64,000 nucleotides of DNA, taken from Montifringilla adamsi (lineage: Eukaryota > Chordata > Aves > Passeriformes > Passeridae). The notes under the pieces are model-generated. The model was not told the DNA's origin and searched no databases. It saw only the letters and a program-made list of their open reading frames with translations. The DNA lies in contig JAGGNK010003224.1 in NCBI GenBank assembly GCA_017590115.1, positions 1,106,913 to 1,170,912 of the forward strand. The letters run 5' to 3'. Of this stretch, positions 13,301-27,479 are shown one piece after another (the first letter of the stretch is position 1; every line of letters starts with the position of its first letter). The translations under genes and the position numbers were made by a program.

Positions 13301-14252
13301 CAAACACTTTATTTCTGGCTGCTTTCAGTGGGAGAAGGACCAGAAATTTCCTTTAATTGGTTGCATTCCACAGATCCATTTATTATGTTATTCGGAGAAG
13401 AATCAAATAACAACCTCTTTCTTACTACCACTATCATTCTGCGTTGCCTAGCAATTCATATTAATTTCATTATTTTATATAATTCTTACAAGGAAATAAA
13501 TGGAGCCAATAAATATACAACCCAAGATATATATGTCTAAAAAAAGAAGTTCATCCTGGCCCTTAAGCCTGAAAAAAATCAAAGAAGTCTCCCTCTGATT
13601 TTTTAATTTCAGAAGAAAAAATAAGCAATACACTATGCAAAAATAGAGAATGGAATATATTAAAACTCTGAAATCTGTAGCTGAAATTTAATCTACCTTT
13701 CTCTCAAGTGTCAGATACATGAAATATAAAAAATTTTTATCTGCCTGTATTTTAGACAATATCGTAACAAAACAGGTACCACAAAATGGTCTTGAATGCC
13801 CAAGTATGTAGTTTGCAAAGTAAAGACAAATATAGAATACCCTTTAAGCATTTGTAGTAATGACTTACAATTCTTATGCTATATCAAAAATTCATTTTGA
13901 AATATGATGAAACTATGATAAAGAAATGGTTAAGAATGTACAGATAAGTCTGTACAGCTGTTATTCCTGATAATATGTATCAGGGTCTGGGGTCTCAGAA
14001 ATCAGTAGAAAAAAATTCTTTATTCAAGACATCCTTTTAGCCCTTAATAACCAGCATAAGAATAGATTCCAGAAAATAAGAAACATTTTTTCTAAAGTAT
14101 AGAAACAGGCAATTTCTGGTGCCAATGCCATGCTATTCTTTATCTGAGAAGTCAGGAAACAAGTAAGAAGAAAAAAAAAAAGGAAAAATGAATGTATTGA
14201 GAATTGCAGGAGCTGAGAAATGCTGGATATTTCTATGCTAATATTTAACAAA

Positions 14253-14330
14253 GTGTGCACATAAAATCAGAGAAGAAACAAATAAACAATTGTGTGTGTG
14301 CATAAAATCAGAGAACGAACGAATAAACAA
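14253..14330 (+). repeat. 37-bp near-tandem duplication
   Basis: The copies at 14253-14289 and 14294-14330 share ATAAAATCAGAGAA and AATAAACAA, offset by 41 bp. The second copy carries GAACGAACG in place of GAAGAAACA, and a short TG run separates the two. Confidence 0.9.
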
Positions 14331-15627
14331 AAAGTTTTGTTCTCTGTTTTGCAAAAAGATGAGAAATGCAATACTGCTTGACTGCTACTGGGTTTTAATT
14401 TGCAAAACAAATGCAAATGACACTGGCTTTACTCAGCACAGTTTAAAATACATGGATGTTTTTACACATGTACTATATTTCTGATGCTCAAAATATTGTG
14501 ATATACTGCTGCAGCCAGCAAGATCTGAGGATAATGACTTACATGAGATTTCAGGTGAATAGTGACATTTCCTCCGATTTCTTAAAACTGTGTATATGGG
14601 TGTATGTATGCTGTCCGTAGCCTGTAATGCAACTGCAGTCATACTTCATGTCCATGATTATGAGATTTCTGTCCCACAGCTTTCTAGAAATGTCCCATTT
14701 GGATAGAATTACTTTCCTTCTTGTTCACAGAACAGACCAAATGAGCCAGTTGAGTTAGGTAACTTACCAGGATTAGCCCTTTGACATTATACTGAGATGG
14801 TTCACATGGTCACTGACAGAATTCATTTGGTTTTAATGATCATCTCCACTCTCTTTCTAAACCTCTTATTCTCACTTATATTTTATGACACTACAGTGTG
14901 TGAAATTTCTTGCTTGCAAACTTGTTTTGAACAGCTGTTTGGCAGCCACAAGCTAATTTTTCTCTCACTGAACTTACAGTTTATCTTACCTCTTCCTGTC
15001 TCTCACATATTGAACCCATGATCTGGATGCAATTTGAGCTTAACAAAACTTTATATAAACCCTTCTTCACCCACACATTCTCATTTCCTCCCTCTTTGCT
15101 TCCTTGTAAAGAAAATCCCCCAGTCCATCCTACTCTTTTTTTTCCCCTCTTTCTTGCTCAGCAAATTCAGGTCATTCCCCTTCCTCTCAGCAGAGAGGGT
15201 CATCCTCTCGGCTATTTAGTCTCTGCCAGTTTTCTCCCTCAGGTTTGTGTTAGTTACATCATATTGTGATTTCTGCCCAGTTTGCCTTTCTGAACCTTGC
15301 TATGGACACATGCCAAGTACTATTGCTCAGGCTGTGTTTCTTATTGCTGACGTGAACTTTGATTTCACTACTTTGCTGAGCTGACCTCTACCCTGGTATG
15401 GCTCTGCCAGTTCCCCATTTACTATAATAATGAATCTTTTAAGCACCTCAGTAATTCTGCACATTCTTTTTTGTCCCTTACTGAGGTTCATTCTGATCCT
15501 TTCTTCCTTATGCCATCATTGCCAGCTATATCTTCCAGTTTCATGCCTTAATCCACACCTGTCTCTGATTTTTATTACACAACTGACAGTTTTAATTAGT
15601 ACTTGCTTCACAAAGATCCAATCCTAT

Positions 15628-15739
15628 ACCCATTAATGTCTTTTTAATTCCAATCCTACACAGAAGAAAACTTTTACTTCCTTACCCATTAATGTCTTTT
15701 TAATTCCAATTTTACACAGAATAAAACTTTTACTTCCTG
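15628..15739 (+). repeat. 56-bp tandem duplication
   Basis: There are two head-to-tail copies, 15628-15683 and 15684-15739. Each runs from ACCCATTAATGTCTTTTTAA to AAACTTTTACTTCCT, with about 52 of 56 positions identical. It looks like a recent local slippage or unequal-exchange event. Confidence 0.95.
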
Positions 15740-16314
15740 CTTCATAAAGAACACTCTTCCACTAACCTTTCTCTACTTTTCCACCTTCTGCCAAAATCCT
15801 TTTTGACCTTGGAGAGGACCTTACAGGTCATGGATTCACATGTAAACAATACTGTTACTAAGCAAATGAAGACCTCTTCTGAGCACTTCTCTGAGGAAGT
15901 TACAGACAAAACTAATTGATTTGGTCTGGTCCTCATTTAAAGGCCATTCTTTTGACATGTTCAAGGTGATCCCTGAACCACACTCCAAAGGAATGACAGG
16001 GAATTGTAGACATGCCCAAGCTACCAAGGTCAAGGTTCTGGTTCAAGCTACCTAGATCAAATACCTACAGAATGTAGCAAAGGGATACAAAGCTAGACTG
16101 AATCAAGGAACAGTTTTCACAGAAGAGTATAAAGGAACTTGAATATCAAGAACCAGCTGCTCTCTAAGCAAAGTGGGTTCCTGCAAAAATATACTGAGCT
16201 CATGGAGTGTTCTGAACTCCTCTGTGTTCAATGACATCTGCCACAGGCTTCACGTGCTACTAGACCATTTCATGCAAAGAGTTAAAACACACCATTAATC
16301 CATTTCACAGCCTA

Positions 16315-16623
<309 letters not shown>

Positions 16624-19600
16624 TTAGTGGGATCATAGATTGCTGCCTCTGAAAGACTAGTCGGGTAATGTATCCTCTATGTTTGAGAAGAGATATTCCT
16701 TCTAAATTAACTGTTAGATAAAGTGTCAGAGATTCTGACAGATAATACTTATCATAGTGAAATGAAATAAAATTGACTATTTTAAATACATTATTATACT
16801 CTTAAATGTGGGTGCTATCCTAATTACAAGGAGACTAGAGGTCAATTTTATTCTACAGCCCATGGCAGATGGATTAGAAAAAGCTGAGTACTCAGACTTA
16901 TCAAGCACAATAAGGTGATATTTTGTTTTAATATGCATGTACATATTCCTATAGCCCTAATTCTTTCTTTTTGGAATTGCCAATTTTAACACACAACCAT
17001 ATTTACCTTACTAGATTCCTTTCACTTTTCAAGGATAGAAAAAGAAGAGTATTATTTATTGTAATGTTTGCTTAATCTGATTTTTTTGTGTGTTTGCAAT
17101 ATTGTGTTTATACTGGAATCATCTCAATTGAAAAGAGGTCTGTTTATTCTGCGTCATACCAAACCTATGTTCATAGTCACAGTCTGTGAAAGTCAGCTCG
17201 AAAAAAAAGGGTAATGCCTAGGTCCTGCATTTCTGATGCGCAGCTACCCCCTCCCAGTCTCTCTGGTAGATGAGAAGGACATGACTTCTTGCTCATAAGA
17301 TTTTAAAATTGCAAAGATGTGGGCAGCATCCTCCCTTCAGCTTTACACAAAGACAGTCAAAGGGGCTAGTCCCAGCAAAAAGCAGACACCTTAACACACT
17401 CCAAAAAGCCCTGGGACTCGTTGTCAGATTTTTCTGTTTTCCAAGCCAAAAGAATGAAACAAGAACAAAGAGACAAAGAGTGCTTGCAGGCACACAGCAC
17501 ACATGAGAAAACACAGTATTTACCACAAAAATAACTGAGAACAAATTCAAAAATGAAGTAAAGAAGGAGAAACTGGAATGACAGGAGAAAGATTAGTCAG
17601 TTATATAGTATAGTGTTTAATATACAGGACCAAAAGTAACAAATTTGTCACATAGATTTCCATATCAGCAGTAAGCATTTATATATAAAGTTTATGTATG
17701 ACATAAAAATATTTGTGTCTCTCTTCTACCAACACAAGCTGTACTCAAATGCTCTAATTTCTCAAAGAGCTGCAAGCTTGCTCTCTTGCCATTTGAATGC
17801 CAAGGTTACTAACTACCCTTGTGCTTCACATCTATTAAAATGCTTTTTCTAGACCTCCTATTAGCCTAAATAACTGGTAACAGAAGATAAGCTGCCAATT
17901 GTTGTATTGTGGATGACATATTTAGTACTTATTCACTAATGTAATAATTTAAAAATCAATGGTTTCTCTTTACTTAACACTTGTTTCATGTTGTAAGTCA
18001 AATCTTTTCAGGTTTGTGAGCTGTTGCTTTTCCACAAGTTAAAATTTTGTGTCACAAAACCAGCTAAGGAATAGGTTTTGTGTTTCTACACCTAAAAAAG
18101 AAAGAAAAAGAAAAAAGAAAAAATATCTTAGATGGCTGGAAGCCAGGTAGGTTTCAGTGACTAATAAGGAAGTAAGTTTCCTATTGTTTCAGACCTTTAA
18201 AAATATTCAAAAAATTAATGACTTGAAGAAACGTCCCCAAAAAATCTCCAGTTCAGGATTCAACTATCCAGTTTGAGCACAGAAACATCTTGCTGTTGGG
18301 GTCACTGCAGATATTCTAATGCAAATTCCCTATTTCTCAGGAAAGCAACTTAAAAAAATTAAGGCACCATTTATTTTGAAGACCCTTCCCTCCAGCTGGC
18401 ATCAAACTCCTAGTGCAGAAACAACTAAGGAGGAAATTTTTAGAGACCTCTGTCAAATTCTTTAGCAGTTGTGCTCTGTATAGATAACATTGGGAAAACA
18501 ATAAACTGCATACTGGATGAAATATATCCAGGGTCTTTCTAGGCTACAAGTAGCGTAATTAAAGCCACAGCAGTCACGAAGCTGAAAGATCAAATCTTCA
18601 GTTCTTGTAGGGCTCCATAAAGTGGATCTTTCTCCTAAATTTTTAGTATAACTATTATAACTATTAAGTAAAAATAAAAGCTATTCTTGATCCTGCCTAT
18701 GAATATTTTCTATCATATCCTTGGTGTGATAAATCCCAATTAAAATACCTTCTACAAAATTATATTTTTACACCAAAGTCTCTGAGTTCATCTGAACACT
18801 AATGGATTTTATTTCTTGACTGAGATACTTTCCAGGTCAGTGAATCACAGTTTTAAGTAAAATACCATTGTTGTAAGGAAGAATAAGAAAATGGAAGTGA
18901 GGAATAGCAATAAGCAACAAAATAGAAAGAATGTTTCCCACTAACAGGGTAACAGGATGAGTGAAAAATAAATTGAATACTACTAAAGAAGTACTACCAA
19001 AAGGGAGTAAGTAGGAGAATAAGAGAGCTGTAATGACAGAAGATAAATAACTGAAAATTTGCAACAAAAGAAGTAAATGTAGCCTTTTAGATACATATGT
19101 TTATATAGACATATACAGATATATATGCACCAAAGTGTGATCCAACACCTCAGCCAGTCACGAGTGCACCTGAATCCAGAGTGGAGGTCGTGGCCATCTC
19201 AAATGGCCATTTTTTAATACAAACACCACCAGTTTTTAGTGTGTAGCTTATTACAGACCATGCTATAGGCTAGGCAGATTTCAGGCATTTGTGAATGGAT
19301 GGTCCTTAGCAGCAGGTCCCCAGACAGTTAGAAAGGCTTCAGCAAAAGGAGAATAAAAAATAAAGAATGACAAAGCATCTGAATTCAGCTTGGATTTGCC
19401 TGAGGATTTTGTTACCAAAAATAATTTTCCAATGTGCTCTTGTTTCTTTTCTTTAATAATGATGGGCTTTTTATAAAATCAGGTGCAAAAATTGGTCTTT
19501 TTAGTTTACATGGGGACATTTTTTAAAAATACTGGTCAGCAAATACCATTGTGAAGGGTGCAGATTTCAGTACAGTTACTTGTGTTGTTCAATGACTTAT

Positions 19601-20099
19601 TCCATATATAAACCACTTAAAAAGAACATTGATTCTAGTATCAAATCCTATACATCATGTATGTTACAACTAATGTCACTAAATGAAATAATAATTATTT
19701 AATTATTTTCCTATTAATCTTGTATAACCTAAGGGTTTGGCAGGAATAACAGTAACTTTGTTTCACTGTAAGGGGTTGGAATTTTCCACAAACTTGTTCC
19801 AACGTGCAGCTCTTTGCTCTTCAAAAGTGAGGTGTGACTATTTGTCTGCTGACCTACAGTAGTATTTTTTTTTAATAAGGTGTAATTTTGCACCTGCATG
19901 AGGAAATTTTGCATAACACATTCACAGATAATATCCCTGAGTAAATAAAAGGCCATTCTATGAAACAGAAAATCCTGGTTTTATACACGCATCTTTTCTT
20001 TAATACAATCTTAAATACTAATATTTATATTAAAAAATTACAGATTAAATGTTTTCCAAATGGCTATATTCTATTTTTAAGGTATAGATTAAAAAACCC

Positions 20100-20119
20100 C
20101 AACAACAACAACAACAACA
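20100..20119 (+). repeat. (AAC)n microsatellite
   Basis: About six tandem CAA units preceded by AAAAAACCCC and followed by AAAAACAAG. Confidence 0.95.
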
Positions 20120-22020
20120 AAAAACAAGCTGAAGAAATAGCCTATCAATTAATAAAAAAGGGCATTTAATTTCTTAGTTGACAATGGTTTGATCACTGTT
20201 TCCAGATTAGCAGTAATCAGTTTAAAAAGTTTTAAATTAAATGACATTAATTTGGAAAAACTATTAAAGACTGTAATTTTGAGAAATACCAAAGCTGTTT
20301 ATCTAAGGATTGATTACATAATCTAGCCTGATGACATTAAGAAGTCCTCACATTTGTGACAGGAATTGTCGCTGATCATTTTTAATTAGTTCTGTAACCA
20401 TATACATTAATTTCCCAGTTATCCTGAAGAATACATTAATTCCAGGACACTTCTGATCCTTAAAAATCTGTGTCTGAGCCTTTTCCTTCACCAAAGAATG
20501 TTATGGTTTCTCCCATAATTTCACATAAGGCTGCTCCAAATATCTTTTTGCAATACTAACTCTTCACCTCAAAAGAAATAAATCACATGGCACTTTCTAA
20601 GGGACAACAATAAAAGGCAAATTACTTTTCTAAGGGGATTAAAAAAGTGTTTCTATTTTACTATATAATCTATGGAGGTTTTCATCAGGAAATTTTGTTG
20701 TCATAAGACAAATCAATTTCACTCCCATATTGAAGTCATTCCCTCAGGCACAGCTTATCTTCCCTCAGCCATATCCTTGCAACTGAGATATAAATTGATT
20801 TGGAAATCTCGTACCAAGGAGACTATTGCACAGACAGTAATGGTTTCCTCATTTTTGCCTCAGTCCCATTTTTCTTTCACGTCACAATTACTGCAGGTGT
20901 CACAGAAATGGGTCTGTCAGTTTGCAACGGCATGCTTTGCAATCATGGAGCGAAGACTGGCTTAATTATCAAATGGAATGGTTTCTACAAAGATTTTGAA
21001 CTCATCCTCATTCTCCCTTCAAAACTGAAGCAGAAGTAGGGAAGTAGCTGTCCCTCTCTGAAAGAGCTTGTCTCATCACTCACATCCCTCTCTTTTATGC
21101 TCACCATTGTCTTCAGGTTCTTTTGAAAGTAAGTAGTATCTGAAGGAAGATCTTGACAGGACATAGACAGTTAGTCTCTATCCCAGTAAACTAAAAAGTA
21201 TCAGAAAGCATTTCCAAGCTCTAGAAGTTGGTTCCCGTGGTTTCACTTTTAGAAATGGTCTAACACTGGCCCCACAGCACTCTGCAAGCAACAGCAGCTG
21301 TGCTTTGGAGCTGCTCTAGGTGAGGAACCCTTCCTTCTGGGCTGCTGGCATGAGCTTGTCCAGAGCTGAAACTCAAAAAGTAATTATTCTATGGACACTG
21401 TAGGTAGCTCCTAAACTAGTCTTACCCCAGAGCCCATCAGAATTGGGCAATATAAATTTATTAATGACCATGGAGGCAGCTAGACAGTCCATAAGTAAGC
21501 CCTCTGTTTTTAGCATTGTCATGGGAAGCCATTGCACAAAATGAATGTAAAGTTAGGGTTTAAGAGGTTGAAGAAAGCATGAAGTATCTTTGCCTGCATG
21601 GTGGCAGATACTATAACACAGGAGTGGCCCTGAGGAAACATTTGCCTAAATTCTGCGGGACATGAGCTACTGCTGGTCAAATTTACTGTAAAAATTAGTC
21701 TTTTCCAATAGGAATTCAATTAAACTGTATTTTATAGCCATATATGGTTATATAAGTTAGCTGTATACTTCTTTGCAAGTCATTATTTCAACTGTTTCTA
21801 GAAGACTTCTTAAACAGAAGAGTTACTTATAATCTAACTAATCAAAAACACATGCTAATAAAAGGCTATAGATGCATGTTGGCAAAATTTATAGCAGGTA
21901 TGTCTGACATAGCTAGAAAAAAGGCCATGTGACTCTTTCCCTCTGTCAACTAGTTGCATACAGGTAACATGACAATAGAACTGGGTCTCTGTATTGAATC
22001 TACCATTTCCTCAGTAATCC

Positions 22021-22062
22021 ATATGTATCTATATATCTCTATGTATCTATCTAGCTATCTAC
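22021..22062 (+). repeat. TATC/TATG-type degenerate microsatellite
   Basis: Interrupted TATCTA units (GTATCTATATATCTCTATG and so on), ending at ACACATATAC. Confidence 0.85.
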
Positions 22063-22761
22063 ACATATACAGATTTATAGTTTACATGCTTTTCCATCAG
22101 GAAGCTGCATAATTTTCTGCCTCTGGTATCATACAGTACCTTAGAATTATGCATTAGTTAAAATCTCAGGAAATTGGAGCAAAATATCATCTCAGCACTT
22201 CAGCTTTTCAAGAAGTTGTTTGAATTGACAATGAGTAACCAAATAGGCCAAGGTGAAAAATGTCCAATATTTACTCTTTCAAAGCTCATGCACTGTGAAT
22301 GCACTACCACGTAAAACCTCTAGTTCTTATCACAGCTCTTACTACCATGAATATCTTGTTTTCTAAAACTAGTAAACAAAGGCAAGGTGGGATCAGACTT
22401 GGAAGACTAAAAATCTCAGTGTTCTAAAATTCTTATGAAGTGCAGGGAAGAAGAGCCTATTTTAGGAAGTGTCCAAGTATGTATGATTTAAAACAGAAAA
22501 ACCCTGAATCGGTAAGCTCAGTGAAATAAGCAGATGTCTTCAGAAACTTCTGAGCATTTCTCTCAGCTGATACGTGCACAGATAGCAGATGGTGTAAGTG
22601 ACTCAGCATATACTTTCAAGAGCAGTACTAGCAGGAAAAAAATTAGAAATTGTTTGGCATTGCATTCCACAGGAAAAGAAGTTTGGAGGAGCAATGACTA
22701 AATATTATATATTTACTCTGTTCAGAGTAGTTACATGACTTTGCTGTCATTACAGCTTGTT

Positions 22762-22885
22762 CATTTTTTGATGCTATGTTTTTGGCACTAGCCATCAAAC
22801 AAAAACAATGTAGCATGGCAAATCTTTCTTTTTATTTTGATTATTTTTCCTGATGCAGAAAATATTGAACATTTATCTGCTAATA
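22762..22885 (+). repeat. 124-bp direct duplication, copy A
   Basis: This copy aligns without gaps to 24155-24278 with about 9 differences (roughly 93 % identity by eye). It starts CATTTTTTGATGCTATG, contains TTGGCACTAGCCATCAAAC, and ends ACATTTATCTGCTAATA. The copies lie in the same orientation, 1,393 bp apart start to start. No transposon hallmark is visible at the ends, so it is either a local duplication or two copies of an unrecognised repeat. Confidence 0.88.
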
Positions 22886-24154
22886 CACTCCCCCATTACA
22901 AGCAAGTAGCCAGAGTGTCTACTTGTGATCACCTTTCTAAGGCAAGGATGAATAATTTTCATTGCAGAATAAGCATGAAAATTCATAAACAGCAGAAGAA
23001 AGGCAGATATTTGGTTTATGCACACAGCCCGGTCTTTCACATCTATATTTGAGGTATTATGTTCAAACAAATAGGTCTATTGCATTCAAAGGGATGAGAA
23101 GACATGCTCACAATTTTATAGGGGAGGATTCCCTATACACTGCTTGGTATTGTTCTTCATTCTTTGTATCTGTGCATAGTTAAGAGATACAGTAGTGAGT
23201 TTTTACAGCTGCAAATATAAAGTTACAAAATAATAAATTAAATCTTATGTGAAAAATACTTCTTCTGTTCTTTTGCCTCTGAATCATCCCATTATGACTC
23301 ATCCTTTTCTCTGGCCATTGTGCTCCCTTAACTGAACCCAGATGACTGAATAAATAACATTCCATTGCAAAGAATTTTTTTAATAACGATTTTAAGGGAA
23401 TTTCAGCTTACAAAGAGGTTAGAAAGCTTTTATAAAGTTTAAAGTGAAAAATATGAAAAGCACAAACTATATTTTTCCAACAAGAAAATTTAACAGTGCT
23501 AGAAAACATTCCCCTATTATGGAATTTGACTATATATAAAATACTTTTTCAGAAAACTGTGGGTTTGGCTCCAGCCAATCAATATCCTCCAGAACAGCTC
23601 CTGAACCAGCCTGAGAGTTAGCAGAGGTTGACCTGAGGCCTCTTTGGTTTGGTAACTAAGAAATCCAGTTGCATGGAAGCAGGTTGTGGAAGCAACTGAC
23701 TTCCAGGAGAAAAACCAGACCTGGGCCTATTTAATCTATAGTAACAGTACAACCCCTTTGTCAGTCGGCGACAAACTTAGGGATGAATACTCGTGAAAAA
23801 TTCTTCCAAATTGTACCTGGTACTTCATCTCTTTCCCATCTTCTGGAAAAGAAAACCAGAGTGCAGGGAAGCAGACAGGCATTTTTAAAGGATTTGTGTT
23901 TCAGTTCCTTAAAGAACCCTCACAGGATGTGAACTGCTTCTATAAGAGGGGTGTCAGGGAGCTCTTTGCCAACCAGTAATGATTTCCTTTTTATACATCT
24001 GTTTTCAAACTGATCAGAAGGTATCATCTTTACCAAAAATTACTGCTTCTGGAGAGCATTCCTTCTCCCCTGATTTGAAATCAACTTCACTATTATATCA
24101 TATATTTTTAAAAATAGTTTTTACAAACATTTAGCACTGAAACAGATTAGTTAC

Positions 24155-24278
24155 CATTTTTTGGTGCTACATCTTTGGCACTAGCCATCAAACAAAGACA
24201 ATGTAGCATGGCAGATCTTTCCTTTTATTTTGATTATTGTTCCTGATGCAGAAAATATAGAACATTTATCTGCTAATA
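24155..24278 (+). repeat. 124-bp direct duplication, copy B
   Basis: This is the partner of 22762-22885, in the same orientation. It differs at about nine positions, for example GGTGCTACATC against GATGCTATGTT. Similarity ends abruptly on both sides. Confidence 0.88.
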
Positions 24279-27100
24279 AGTATTCAGTGAACAAAGTTCC
24301 TTACTGAAACTTATCAAATAAATTAAAAATCTGATCAAGGCAGTTGGCTTTTGTTTTCATTTTTCATGATGCACTCAGATTTTGATTATGCTCAAACCAC
24401 TCTGATTTTTTATCCCGAAATAAACTTAAGTGCCATTGTTTACAAGGGACTGACTGGAAAAGATATACACTGCCTACAAATGGGAAAATATGTTCTAATC
24501 ACAGTAAGTATTGTGTGGTCACAGTAAGTGATTATAAGTGTATCTACAGGTTTCTTCTGGGCAAACAATGCATCTTAAAAAATAGTTTCTTACAGGAAAA
24601 GAAGACAAACCCAATACAATGGCATGTCTAACAAGAGAATACATAAATCCTGCAAGGAAGCATTTTTGATGAGCAACTTGGTTCATGAAATAGCTCTGTT
24701 CAGGAGAGGTAAGAATTCAATGTGCATTAAAGACAACGTATCTCTTTGTTCTGTGCCTTTCATTTGGTGAAAGGAGCTGGATATAATGTAAAACAGTTTA
24801 CTTAACAAGTCTCAAGTATTGAATCAAATCATTTATGAAATGGTTTTACAATGCAATCACCATGAAAAGCTTTGCGTTTTTAACAGTAGCTATCTAGATA
24901 GTCAAGAATAGGCAGATGATAATGTGGGCTTAATATAGAGCAGTTCTGGGAAGAGTGGAAGGAGTGAAGTGACATAAACCTGACTCGTGACTCCACAGTG
25001 TACCGCTTCACTGAAAACTGTTAGGAGGAATCTACACCATCATAGACAATATTTGCAACCAATTTAGGAAAGGGAACTTGGTAGAAGGAACTCAACCTCT
25101 CTACTATGTAAACAACTCAGACTAGACAGCAAATTATGTGAAGCATCCACTCCCAAATAAGATGACAGATGGAAATTATATGGTTTTGGAAGTTTCTGAG
25201 TGAGCTTTCTGAGCGTTGTCACTATTCTCTTTGAATCACAGGGATTTTAAAGCCACATTAAAAAAAGCAAGAAACAACAGACTTTACAAGTGGCAGAAAA
25301 AGCTATAATTAGGAAATATCTAGGCAAACTTGATACATTATTTGGGAAGTACATAGACAGATATGCACAAAATAATAGTATCCCAGTGGTTTCTCACTAC
25401 AAATATTTCAAAATGTTCAAACATTTTCCAAGACACACCTTCCTCCTTGTTCTATGTACAGGCATACTCTAGTTAAATTCATTTCCCTTGTAAATATTTT
25501 TAAGAATCTGTCCTTAGAGAAAAAAAAAATAGTGGATTACAGTAGATTAAAATGGTCTAAAGTGATCCACTCACAAAGAGTCTGAATATGATTTAATCTG
25601 CTTAAAAATGAATCAAGGTGAACCAATGCTACTTTGACACAGAGAATCAGCTTTGGGAGGGGGATTGGGGTTTGTGAGTTACTGAATCCAGTGATTTAAA
25701 AACCAGGTTTTTTTCTCTGGTAAAGTGGTGCTTGGTCCCATATAGGCTAATTCAAGTATCGTTCTGCTTAGTCTAAGACTATAATTTTTTACCATGTTTT
25801 ATTTAAGTAATGAATTTTTTAAGGCAGAGGATCAATGCTGGTTTTAAGCATTTTTTTTTCACTTAGCTGGTACTTTTCTTGTCAGTTTTTCAATAAATTT
25901 CCTAACCTGATGCCTTTGAGACTCTAGGCTGCATCTGGTTAGTTTACCAGTTCTTCAGAAAATTACCTTACTAAATATCTGAGCCCTCAAGAGACTGATC
26001 TGCACTTCTGGTAAATCACAATCCTTCATCAAATACTACATCCCACAAAAAGCTGTGCATTATTTTATTAGGCAGTGACAGCAGGAAGCAAAATAGTTCT
26101 GCAGCTGAAAACCTATTTTGGCTCTATGAAAAGAACAAACCTCAGTGTCAAAGCAAGTAGGCTGAATCTAGGTCAGATGCTTTTTTTTCTGAGAATACAT
26201 CAGAATTTCCTGATGACCTTTTCTTAAACTCAGATGCCTTAAAACTGTAGGTGCTTACTAGAGTCTGCAAGATTTTCAAGGTAATACAATATAAAGAAAA
26301 AATTATTTAGCAGCCTAAACACCACCCACAAAATGATGTCTAGGCATTTAAAAATAAAAGACCGACTTAGTGACTAACAAAAATTTCATTTCCCTCCTCC
26401 AGCAGAGGGAGGTTAATCTAAATCATAGAAGAATATCGTGACCTTGGAGGTATGAACTTCAGACTCTGAGGGAAAGGAAGGGGAAATGCTCCTCTTTTAT
26501 TGTCCTTGAGGGAGTTAACAGAGCACTTGAGTGATCCTGTAGCATTCACCCAAGAGGTGTGGAGCACACAGGTCCCTGTTCCAGCTGTAAAGACAGGGTT
26601 ACCCTTGTACAGTGGTCTGCCCATGCCCACTTGGTCGCTCTGGGCTTTCTCAGGTAGTGTGGGGTGCAGTGTCAAGGACAGCCATCAAGGTCAGCTTGAC
26701 ACTGACAGTATGTGACAGCATGTCAGAGTCACGATCCTGTAACACCATGCCTGTGATTCTGGACAAATATGAACATTTTTGCATCATCATGCAAAAAATG
26801 ACTGGGCAGACTACTAGAAGAAATGCACAATGATAGCTGCTAAACAGCTGGATACCAGCTCAGAACCTCAGTGGCAAATTCCTGAAAACTGAAGGAAGTA
26901 TCACCCCATGCTTGCTGTGGTTTAATCTTTCCTGGGCATCTTCCCTTGCCATCCTTGGAAAGGGAACAGGGAAACTGCAAGGAGACACTCTGCTGGTCCC
27001 ACCTGAATGAACTCCCAACAGCTCAACCATTAACTGGGACACATACAGTTTGTCTTTATATTACTGTTTTTTCTCTATCCAACTTTCTACCTGTTTAAGC

Positions 27101-27479
27101 AAGTCCAGAGGAGGCCTACAAAGATGATCAAAGGGAGGAAGGCTGAGAGAGTTGGAATTGTTCAGCCCGGAGCACATCTGGGAAGACCTCTTAGTAGGTT
27201 GCCAGTATTTAGAGAGGGCTTATGGAAAAGAGGGAGAGCAACTTTTTTTTTTTTTTTACAAAGGTGCGTAGTGGTAAGACAAGGAGAAATGGATTTAAAC
27301 TGAAAGACAGTGGTTTTAGATTAGATACTAGATATATATATATAAAGAAATTTGTTACTGTGAGGATGGTGAGACACTGGAAAAGGTTGCCCAGAGAAGT
27401 TGTGGATGTCCCCACAACCCTTGAAGTGATCAAGGCCAGGCTGAACAGGGCTTTAAGCAATCTAGTTTAGTGGAAGGCT
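27101..27479 (+). mobile_element. CR1 LINE, 5'-truncated 3' fragment
   Basis: This is the 3' part of a chicken-repeat-1 non-LTR retrotransposon. It matches, from memory, landmark strings of the CR1 3' region: GAGGAGGCC-ACAAAGATGATCA, GAGAGTTGG-ATTGTTCAGCC, GGTTTTAGATTAGATA, GAGACACTGG, AGGTTGCCCAGAGAAGTTGT and AGGCCAGGCTGAACAGGGCT. The plus frame from 27222 gives the run HWKRLPREVVDVP...LEVIKARL..ALSNLV, a signature of CR1-derived open frames in bird annotations. A T15 run at about 27242-27256 and a short ATATAT expansion interrupt it, the 5' portion carries a small internal deletion, and the terminal octamer region is missing. It is a dead copy with no coding capacity. Confidence 0.92.

Noticed and set aside
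19130..19560. Possible LTR or other repeat (GAGTGGAGGTCGTGGCCATC region)
   Set aside because: The composition changes here and it vaguely resembles repeat DNA, but I could not match ends, terminal TG/CA or a known family.
23550..23960. GC-richer unique block with CAGTCGGCGACAAAC, considered as an exon or old transposon
   Set aside because: No sustained open frame with splice sites, no terminal repeats, and no recognised family. It lies between the two copies of the 124-bp duplication, but nothing ties it to them.
27222..27470. 82-codon plus frame resembling a protein (HWKRLPREVVDVP...)
   Set aside because: It is the decayed CR1 3' end, not a host gene.
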